Below are positions 57,997 through 64,000 of a stretch of DNA of 64,000 bases, piece by piece. Within the stretch, counting starts at the first letter, position 1, and the number at the start of each line of letters is the position of its first letter. The translations under genes and the position numbers were made by a program. The DNA is from an uncultured Bacteroides sp. (lineage in GTDB: Bacteria > Bacteroidota > Bacteroidia > Bacteroidales > Bacteroidaceae), in assembly GCA_900766005.1 (NCBI GenBank), contig CAAFTU010000082.1:56583-120582 (forward strand). Reading direction: 5' to 3'. Under the pieces are notes generated by a model that saw only the letters and a list, made by a program, of their open reading frames with translations, was not told the origin of the DNA and did not search any database.

Positions 57997-58111
57997 TTTA
58001 CCACAGATTGCACAGATTCTTTTTTGCTCAAAAGCCGATGCGGATAATTCCGGATTTCCACAAAGAAGTTTCTTTCATCTTCAACAATCATCTGTGCAAC
58101 CTGCGGTAAAA
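57997..58111. repeat. long imperfect inverted repeat between convergent genes
   Basis: Arms of 22 nt at 57997-58018 and 58090-58111 match at 20 positions (core TTGCACAGAT) around a 71-nt middle. It fills the gap between the YihY and riboflavin synthase genes. The CACAGATTGCACAGATT motif resembles intergenic repeats met in several bacterial genomes. A bidirectional terminator role is possible. Confidence 0.65.
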
Positions 58112-58114
58112 GAA

Positions 58115-58717
58115 TCAGGAGAACTGCATCATGCGGCTTAAATATTTGCCGATGATATCAAACTCTATATTCACAATGCTTCCCACTTTAAAAGTATGGA
58201 AATTGGTATGTTCGTAAGTATAAGGAATGATGGCAACCTGAAAAGTATCCTCCGTAGGGTTACAAACGGTCAGACTCACACCATTCACCGTAACCGAGCC
58301 TTTGTCCACCGTGATGTAGCCGCGCTTTGCCATTTCCTTGTCAAACGCATATCTGAAAGTAAAATACCAGCTCCCTTCAGCATCCTTTATATCCATACAT
58401 TCGGCAGTCTGATCCACATGTCCTTGCACAATATGACCGTCCAGCCGCCCGTTCATCATCATGCTGCGTTCCACATTCACTTTATCTCCCACTTTCAGCA
58501 AGCCGATGTTGGAACGCTCTATCGTTTCTTTCATGGCGGTAACCGTGTACGTTCCATCCTGTAAACTGACTACAGTCAGGCACACACCGTTATGAGAGAT
58601 ACTCTGGTCTATTTTCAGTTCGTCCACAAACGAACATTTCAAGGTGAGGTGCAGATTTTCCTGCTCCTTTACAATACGCACCACCTCCGCATATTCTTCT
58701 ACAATCCCTGAGAACAT
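58115..58717 (-). CDS. ribE: riboflavin synthase alpha subunit
   Basis: Forms riboflavin from two molecules of 6,7-dimethyl-8-ribityllumazine. The 200 residues contain two lumazine-binding domains, each with a characteristic start: MFSGIVEEYAEV and GHIVQGHVDQTAEC. The substrate-binding NGVCLTVV in domain one has its partner NGVSLTVCN in domain two. A single cytoplasmic gene here, with no FMN riboswitch upstream. The -7 box TATCTTTG is at 58748-58755. Confidence 0.96.
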   Translation of the reverse strand: MFSGIVEEYAEVVRIVKEQENLHLTLKCSFVDELKIDQSISHNGVCLTVVSLQDGTYTVTAMKETIERSNIGLLKVGDKVNVERSMMMNGRLDGHIVQGHVDQTAECMDIKDAEGSWYFTFRYAFDKEMAKRGYITVDKGSVTVNGVSLTVCNPTEDTFQVAIIPYTYEHTNFHTFKVGSIVNIEFDIIGKYLSRMMQFS

Positions 58718-58747
58718 AAGTTTTAGTCTTTAATTAAGTTTCGAGAA

Positions 58748-58755
58748 CAAAGATA
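58748..58755 (-). promoter_or_regulatory. -7 box of ribE
   Basis: TATCTTTG on the minus strand, 30 bp before the ribE start. Confidence 0.55.
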
Positions 58756-58878
58756 GAACAAAAAACACAAATATTCGAAACTTACCGACGGTTAATGACA
58801 AATGACCGGCAATTCGTCGCTAACCTGCCTTTTTTACATATTCAGAACAAAAACAGAGTGCCCAATTCTTTTTTATTA

Positions 58879-58886
58879 TATATTTG
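58879..58886 (+). promoter_or_regulatory. -7 box of the XRE-cupin operon
   Basis: TATATTTG ends 35 bp before the start at 58922. Confidence 0.55.
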
Positions 58887-58921
58887 CACTTTATACTTTG
58901 CAAACTTATTAAAAACAAACC

Positions 58922-59497
58922 ATGGACAGCACAAAGATTGTTGGTGAAAAAATAAAATCACTACGTGAAACAAAAGAAATCAGTGTGGCCGAACTGGCCG
59001 TACGCTCTGGCCTTGCCGAAGAACAAATAGAACGAATAGAGAATAATGTAGATCTTCCTTCATTGGCTCCCCTCATCAAGATAGCCCGCGCGTTAGGGGT
59101 ACGTCTGGGCACTTTTCTGGACGACCAGGAAGAACAAGGAGCAGTAATCTGCCGGAAACAAGAGAGTGAGGATACTATCAGTTTCTCGAACAATGCAATG
59201 GACCTGCGTACACATATGCGCTACCACTCACTGTCAAAATCAAAAGCGGACAGGCATATGGAACCATTCATCGTAGACGTGGAACCGACGGAGGAAAGCC
59301 ACTTCTCACTCTCCTCGCATGAAGGTGAAGAGTTTATCTATGTCATGGAAGGCGCCGTCGAAGTATGCCACGGTAAAAAATGCCATCTGATTAAAGCCGG
59401 AGACAGTATTTATTATGATTCTATCGTTCCGCACCACGTACACGGATATCAAGGACAAGCCGCCAAAATATTGGCTGTTATCTATACTCCTATTTGA
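58922..59497 (+). CDS. XRE-family regulator with cupin domain
   Basis: 191-residue transcription factor. Residues 8-62 are a Cro/C1-type helix-turn-helix (IKSLRETKEISVAELAVRSG), and residues 115-190 form a cupin_2 domain (SSHEGEEFIYVMEGAVEV, AGDSIYYDSIVPHHV) that should bind a small ligand. It lies 3 bp before an acyl-CoA synthetase gene and probably controls this operon. The ligand could be the acyl-CoA product or substrate, by analogy only. Confidence 0.92.
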   Translation: MDSTKIVGEKIKSLRETKEISVAELAVRSGLAEEQIERIENNVDLPSLAPLIKIARALGVRLGTFLDDQEEQGAVICRKQESEDTISFSNNAMDLRTHMRYHSLSKSKADRHMEPFIVDVEPTEESHFSLSSHEGEEFIYVMEGAVEVCHGKKCHLIKAGDSIYYDSIVPHHVHGYQGQAAKILAVIYTPI

Positions 59498-59500
59498 TTT

Positions 59501-61156
59501 ATGATGGAATTAAGCACGAGAACCTTGGGTGACTGGCTTGAACATTGGGCCCTCACCACTCCCGATAAAGAATATATCGTATATTCCGACCGCAATCTGC
59601 GCTTCACCTGGAAACAATTTAACGAGCGTGTAGACCACATGGCCAAAGGACTGCTCGCCATCGGCGTGAAACGGGGAACCCATGTAGGAATCTGGGCGGG
59701 TAATGTGCCCGACTGGCTGACCTTTCTGTACGCTTGTGCCAAAATCGGCGCCGTGGCCGTAACAGTAAATACCAACTACAAACAGGCAGAACTGGAATAC
59801 CTCTGCCAGAACTCGGACATGCACACGCTGTGTATCGTAAACGGAGACCGTGGCAATGACGACTATGTAAATATGGTCTACGCCATGCTGCCCGAACTAA
59901 AGACCAGCCAGCGCGGATATCTGAAGAGCAAACGTTTCCCCTGCATGAAGAACGTGATTTACATCGGCCCCGAAAAATACCGGGGTATGTACAACACCGC
60001 CGAAATTCTGCTTCTGGGATGCAACATAGACGATGACGAGCTGCTGGAAGCAAAAGCGAAGGTGAACTGCCACGACACGGTGAACATGCAGTACACTTCG
60101 GGCACAACCGGTTTCCCCAAAGGAGTCATGCTCACCCATTACAACATCAGCAACAACGGTTTCCTGACGGGTGAGCACATGAAATTCACTTCCGATGACA
60201 AACTATGTGTCTGTGTACCCCTGTTCCATTGCTTCGGAGTGGTATTAGCCACCATGAACTGCCTTACACACGGATGCACGCAGGTGATGGTGGAACGTTT
60301 TGACCCGCTGCTGGTACTTGCCTCCGTCCACAAGGAACGCTGCACGGCCTTGTACGGGGTTCCTACCATGTTCATTGCCGAGCTGAACCATCCCATGTTT
60401 GATATGTTCGATATGTCCAGTCTGCGCACCGGCATTATGGCAGGCTCACTCTGTCCGGTGGAACTGATGAAACGTGTGGAAGAGAAAATGTTTATGAAGG
60501 TCACCAGTGTATACGGGCTTACAGAAGCTTCTCCCGGCATGACAGCCTCCCGCATCGACGATTCGTTTGATGTACGCTGCAACACGGTGGGCCGTGATTT
60601 CGAGTTTACGGAAGTAAAAGTGATCGATCCGGAAACTGGCGAGGAATGTCCCATAGGCGTACAAGGCGAGATGTGCAACAAAGGGTATAACACCATGAAG
60701 GGGTATTACAAAAACCCCGAAGCAACCGCCGAAGTGATAGACCGGAACGGCTTTCTCCACTCAGGAGATCTGGGAGTGAAAGACGAAGAAGGTAATTATC
60801 GTATCACAGGACGGATAAAAGACATGATTATCCGTGGCGGAGAGAATATCTATCCACGGGAAATAGAAGAGTTCCTGTATCAGATGGAAGGAATAAAAGA
60901 TGTACAGGTAGCCGGTATCCCCTCCAAGAAATACGGAGAAGCGGTAGGCGCATTCATTATCTTGCACGAAGGGGTGGAAATGAACGAATTCGATATACGT
61001 GACTTTTGCGACGGCAAGATAGCCCGTTACAAAATTCCTAAATATATCTTCTTTGTTGATGAGTTCCCCATGACGGGCAGCGGAAAGATACAGAAATTCA
61101 AGTTAAAGGATGTGGGATTGGAGTTATGCCGGAAGCAAGGCATCGAGATTATTTAA
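59501..61156 (+). CDS. AMP-forming acyl-CoA synthetase
   Basis: Adenylate-forming ligase of 551 residues that activates a carboxylic acid, most likely a fatty acid, to its CoA thioester. Motifs are the P-loop [27 protein letters not shown], the HSGDLG segment, [16 protein letters not shown] and the C-terminal lysine in TGSGKIQKF. Length and motifs fit medium/long-chain acyl-CoA synthetases. It could also start at the second ATG at 59504. Co-transcribed with the XRE-cupin gene upstream. Confidence 0.92.
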   Translation: MMELSTRTLGDWLEHWALTTPDKEYIVYSDRNLRFTWKQFNERVDHMAKGLLAIGVKRGTHVGIWAGNVPDWLTFLYACAKIGAVAVTVNTNYKQAELEYLCQNSDMHTLCIVNGDRGNDDYVNMVYAMLPELKTSQRGYLKSKRFPCMKNVIYIGPEKYRGMYNTAEILLLGCNIDDDELLEAKAKVNCHDTVNMQYTSGTTGFPKGVMLTHYNISNNGFLTGEHMKFTSDDKLCVCVPLFHCFGVVLATMNCLTHGCTQVMVERFDPLLVLASVHKERCTALYGVPTMFIAELNHPMFDMFDMSSLRTGIMAGSLCPVELMKRVEEKMFMKVTSVYGLTEASPGMTASRIDDSFDVRCNTVGRDFEFTEVKVIDPETGEECPIGVQGEMCNKGYNTMKGYYKNPEATAEVIDRNGFLHSGDLGVKDEEGNYRITGRIKDMIIRGGENIYPREIEEFLYQMEGIKDVQVAGIPSKKYGEAVGAFIILHEGVEMNEFDIRDFCDGKIARYKIPKYIFFVDEFPMTGSGKIQKFKLKDVGLELCRKQGIEII

Positions 61157-61293
61157 TTCAGCCTGCCTCTTGCATTAAAAATGCAGAATTAAGTTACACA
61201 GTCACGGAGAGGAATACATTGCACGGATTCTTCTCTGTGGTTCTGTATCGGATATCGGAACCGGACAGCAGATGTACTCCTCACGTTACTCCA

Positions 61294-61319
61294 TAAAAAA
61301 AGGAGCAACGCCTTGCTCC
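61294..61319 (-). terminator. terminator-like hairpin after the first duplicated block
   Basis: Minus-strand GGAGCAA-GGCG-TTGCTCC (61302-61319) followed by seven T. It lies 11 nt past the conserved block at 61331-61360. Confidence 0.75.
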
Positions 61320-61330
61320 AACCTTTTGTT

Positions 61331-61360
61331 AACCTTAAATCTAATACTATGAAAAACACA
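61331..61360. repeat. 30-bp duplicated block, copy 1
   Basis: Differs from 61592-61621 at one of 30 positions (core ATCTAATACTATGAAAAACA). In the plus direction it contains ATG (61349) opening a 20-codon frame. In the minus direction it lies just before a hairpin plus T run. Either a leader-peptide start or a promoter for a tiny RNA would fit. Confidence 0.7.
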
Positions 61361-61495
61361 CATGCAAATATACACACTTTCCTGCTATCTGCAAATTTAA
61401 AGAAGCGTTAAGAAGAAATTATAGTATTGTTTAATAAAAGCAACAACTCCTTTAACATTTCAAGTTAAAGTGAATGGTTTCTTTTAACAAAACAA

Positions 61496-61523
61496 AAAGG
61501 CTGTCCCGTAAGGAACAACCTTT
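61496..61523 (-). terminator. terminator-like hairpin after the second duplicated block
   Basis: Minus-strand stem AAAGGTTGTTCC/GGACAGCCTTT, imperfect, followed by TTGTTTTG. On the plus strand it is followed by CTATATTTTTTAT, so it could work both ways. It lies about 70 nt past the block at 61592-61621 on the minus strand. Confidence 0.6.
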
Positions 61524-61591
61524 CTATATTTTTTATAGTAGACGCTTCTACTTCAGATGCAACTACTTCTCTCAAGCCGATTGCAATCTTC

Positions 61592-61621
61592 AACCTTTAA
61601 TCTAATACTATGAAAAACACA
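61592..61621. repeat. 30-bp duplicated block, copy 2
   Basis: 29/30 identical to 61331-61360, same orientation. The plus-strand ATG at 61610 opens only a 6-codon frame. The remaining intergenic sequence 61157-61688 has no gene that I can support. Confidence 0.7.
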
Positions 61622-61688
61622 TTTATATAACACGGCGGCAACAAGAATTGTTCAACCGCAAGTCATTAATAAATGTTTAAATCCCTAA

Positions 61689-63038
61689 CTATACCTTTTC
61701 TTCCTTTGGCAAGACCGAATGCCAAGGAATTCCGTCTACAGTAGAAAGGTCCTTGCCAGACTCTATCAAACCACTGATTACATAATCTCTGGCAGTAGGA
61801 TTCTGGAACGGATACAATCCAAACTCGGGAAGAACAGAAACAAAATGTTCCATGATTTCCGCTTGGATAGATTCATAACTAGGCCAGTTCTTATTGGACG
61901 AGAAACAATAAATTTGTACGGGCAGGCCATTCTCCGTAGGAGCCAATGTGCGCACCATCAGCAACAGGTCCTTACTGATAAAAGGATGGCGCTTCAGATA
62001 GAGAGTCATATAAGCACGAAGCAGCCCTACATTCGTATCGATGGTTCCATTTACCAATCCGGCCGGATTGTCAGTATTCGCTACTTTTCCTTCAGCCGCC
62101 TGTTTCTGCTTTTCTGTGATAAAGTCGGCCAAATCAGCATCAAACTTCTTCATTTTCTCCAAAAATTCAGGAGTACAGGGTTGTATGTAATCCAGTTTCA
62201 ATGCATACTCGCGCATAATACGCCGCCCGCCCGATTCAGTCATTCCACGCCAATTGATAAATGAACCGGAGACTAATGAATAAGGAGGTATAGTGACAAT
62301 CGTATTATCGAAATTCTGAACCTTCACAATGTTCAGAGTGATATCCATCACCACCCCATTCACATTATTCTGCGGCATCTCAATCCAATCGCCGATATGC
62401 ACCATATCATTCTCGGAAAGCAGTACCCCCGCCACAAAGCCAAGGATGGTATCTTTGAAAATCAACATCAGTACGGCAGCAAAAGCACCCAGTCCGGTAA
62501 TCAGGTTGAGAGGCGACTTATTAATCAATATGGAAATGATGACAATGATGGCAACACACGAAAAAATCACTTGAAAGATCTGTATGAAACCTTTCATCGG
62601 ACGATTCTGTAACTGCTCCTTGTTCATCAGCACATTACCTACCGAGTTTAACACGGCATTGACCGAAAACAACAAAGCGATAAAGAAATAAATCCAAGTG
62701 ATTTTTTCACTGACAGTAAACCAAGTAGAACGATAGTCGAACGCAAACGGCAACAAAGCGGATATAATAAGCGGCGGAATGACCGCAGACATTTTCCGCA
62801 AGGCATTGTATTCTATCAACGAACTTAAAAAACTGATATTTTTATATTTCAACACCTTCCGTGTGAAACGCACAGATAAATAATGAAAAACAGCTCCTAC
62901 AGCAAAAGCAATAACCACAATCAGGATCAAGAAAATAATCTCATCCAGTTCATTCAACCTATCGCGCGGGATGCCTATCCATGATAGAAAACTCTTAATC
63001 CAAGTCAATAAAATTCGGGCAAATTCGTTTGTACTCAT
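61689..63038 (-). CDS. mechanosensitive ion channel, YbdG/MscM-like
   Basis: Inner-membrane channel of the MscS superfamily, 449 residues. About five helices are visible, the last being the pore-lining segment INLITGLGAFAAVLML as part of PLNLITGLGAFAAVLMLIF. The MscS beta domain (MVHIGDWIEM, GVVMDITLNIVKVQNFDNT) and a long cytoplasmic tail follow. An insertion around residues 290-320 matches YbdG-type channels rather than the short MscS. It protects against osmotic downshock. The start is at MSTNEF; upstream lies a GH28 remnant on the same strand. Confidence 0.92.
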   Translation of the reverse strand: MSTNEFARILLTWIKSFLSWIGIPRDRLNELDEIIFLILIVVIAFAVGAVFHYLSVRFTRKVLKYKNISFLSSLIEYNALRKMSAVIPPLIISALLPFAFDYRSTWFTVSEKITWIYFFIALLFSVNAVLNSVGNVLMNKEQLQNRPMKGFIQIFQVIFSCVAIIVIISILINKSPLNLITGLGAFAAVLMLIFKDTILGFVAGVLLSENDMVHIGDWIEMPQNNVNGVVMDITLNIVKVQNFDNTIVTIPPYSLVSGSFINWRGMTESGGRRIMREYALKLDYIQPCTPEFLEKMKKFDADLADFITEKQKQAAEGKVANTDNPAGLVNGTIDTNVGLLRAYMTLYLKRHPFISKDLLLMVRTLAPTENGLPVQIYCFSSNKNWPSYESIQAEIMEHFVSVLPEFGLYPFQNPTARDYVISGLIESGKDLSTVDGIPWHSVLPKEEKV

Positions 63039-63214
63039 AATTATCGTCTTTTTACTTATAGAACCATCTATAAAAACATTTGTTTAGCTGAGGGATGAAA
63101 AATCCTCCCCCAGCCTGTCCGGAAACGGTTTCCTGCTTTCCTTTTACTCTGTCATTCCAGCGTAACAAGACTCTTTCAAGGAATCGGCGAAGTAAACCAA
63201 GAAGTCAAACAAAT

Positions 63215-63529
63215 CTATTTATCGAATATACCATCTTTCGCACTGGCTGTAGACGGCACCCCAACATAACCTCCCACATTACAATTAGAAACCCCAATTG
63301 TCTTCGTATTCGAGAAACCAAGACCTATCCCTGCTTTATCCACATCCACGTTATCAAAAGTCACGTTATAAATAGGCTTCTCCTCTGTACCTTGAAGCAC
63401 CAATGCAGCTACATTCACCTTTTTGCATTTCAAATCCTTTACATAAATATCATGCACCTCAGTAAAATGATGGTTATCCATCCCCTCGCCTGCATACATG
63501 GAAGTTACGCGTACAAAAAGGGTTAACAT
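63215..63529 (-). pseudogene. 5'-truncated GH28 family remnant
   Basis: About 95 residues of a beta-helix pectinase C terminus are readable, with repeated coil rungs (VHDIYVKDLKCKKVNVAALV, then IYNVTFDNVDVDKAG). The reading opens at MLTLF, but residues before VRVTSMYAGEGMD look unrelated, and the frame lacks a signal peptide and all GH28 catalytic motifs (NTD, GDD, GHG, RIK). Upstream sequence is non-coding, so the 5' part has been deleted. It is unlikely to make an active protein. Confidence 0.75.
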
Positions 63530-63695
63530 GACTTTTTAACCGGTTCAATCTTTCCGCTGCCATGAAGCCCAAAGGGCGGAGAAACTGAGAAAAAGTAATA
63601 GCCCGCCAGCGGAATTAAACAACAATGTATTGCATCTGTTCCTGTTGCATAAGCCTTTTCTCTTTCCAGGTTAAACCTTTTTATACGGATGTATT

Positions 63696-63763
63696 CTATC
63701 TCCATAGCCTTTGGAGTTATCTCCCAAGGCTATGGAGTTAACTCCAAAGACTTGCGGAGATAG
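63696..63763. repeat. nested intergenic palindromes
   Basis: Perfect 12-nt arms CTCCATAGCCTT (63700-63711) and AAGGCTATGGAG (63726-63737), an outer 8-bp pair CTATCTCC/GGAGATAG (63696-63703, 63756-63763), and a 12-nt palindrome GGAGTTAACTCC (63734-63745) overlap each other. The rest of 63530-63872 has no gene I can support. Confidence 0.65.
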
Positions 63764-63872
63764 AACAAACAGGAAGAAAACCCTTAACTATCCAACGGGA
63801 AAGGTTTATAGATATGGACAAGATCTTTTCCATAGCCCCGCTTATAGATAAATCCTTTTTAAATATTTCCAT

Positions 63873-63910
63873 AAAAAAAAGCTGTACCCTCAGAAGATAC
63901 AGCTTTTTTT
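63873..63910 (-). terminator. terminator after tRNA-Arg
   Basis: Arms AGCTGTA (63880-63886) and TACAGCT (63898-63904) flanked by long A and T runs on the two sides. On the minus strand it follows the tRNA 3' end after 9 nt. It is symmetric and can act in both directions. Confidence 0.8.
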
Positions 63911-63913
63911 ATG

Positions 63914-63987
<74 letters not shown>

Positions 63988-64000
63988 ATCCTTAATTGCG

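Noticed and set aside
61190..61260. Possible inverted repeat with CACAG and CTGTG motifs after the acyl-CoA synthetase gene
   Set aside because: The arms match poorly once aligned base by base; it may be a decayed relative of the 57997-58111 element but is not supportable alone.
63523..63705. 60-codon minus-strand reading frame beside the GH28 remnant
   Set aside because: No signal peptide, domain or initiation context; it overlaps palindromic non-coding DNA and looks accidental.

Overview
The window looks like a chromosome segment of a gut Bacteroidales bacterium, most likely Bacteroides or Phocaeicola. The reasons are the TAnnTTTG-type -7 promoter boxes, several SusC-like TonB-dependent receptors with carboxypeptidase-like N-terminal domains, surface lipoproteins, a short primary sigma factor without region 1.1, and a set of pectin (rhamnogalacturonan II) enzymes of the type described from Bacteroides thetaiotaomicron. 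Most of it is ordinary chromosome. No phage, insertion sequence, CRISPR array or rRNA operon is visible.

Layout, left to right. 1-7.3 kb: a phosphoesterase lipoprotein overlapping an outer-membrane-type gene, an OPT transporter, a secreted esterase, ferritin, ribosomal protein S16, and an Rpn/PD-(D/E)XK protein. 7.6-13.1 kb: a leftward operon of a TonB-dependent receptor, a surface lipoprotein and a NucH/ExeM-like extracellular nuclease, read here as a nucleic-acid scavenging locus. 13.6-16.9 kb: a lone Oar-like TonB receptor. 17.3-21.7 kb: EttA, an MFS permease, PanB and a HAD phosphatase. 21.8-25.9 kb: a MATE pump translationally coupled to a K+/H+ antiporter, then MntH. 26-32.8 kb: small lipoproteins, a C11 peptidase, the primary sigma factor, a DegQ/HtrA protease, and an AraC regulator with a DUF417 membrane protein.

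33.1-45.6 kb is the most distinctive part. A hybrid histidine kinase with a periplasmic substrate-binding-like sensor faces a four-gene leftward cassette: a CE19-like pectin methylesterase, GH28, GH78 and GH143-GH142. Gene order and sizes match my memory of BT1017-BT1020 of the B. thetaiotaomicron rhamnogalacturonan II locus, but no SusC/SusD pair accompanies it here. 45.9-54.6 kb holds a long KamA-like radical SAM protein, then a leftward operon of a second kinase with a related sensor, an UshA-like nucleotidase, a small His-rich membrane protein, and a TonB receptor with a CxxC in its plug. 54.7-64 kb holds CbpA/CbpM, RNase P RNA, a YihY protein, riboflavin synthase, a XRE-cupin regulator with an acyl-CoA synthetase, a mechanosensitive channel, a 5'-truncated GH28 remnant and tRNA-Arg(UCU).

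Several gene junctions carry palindromic or repeated intergenic sequences. They are a degenerate ATGTGCC-type family, a 22-nt repeat/hairpin array beside the pectin cassette, and a 30-bp block duplicated 29/30 with a hairpin after each copy. These are the least explained sequences in the window.
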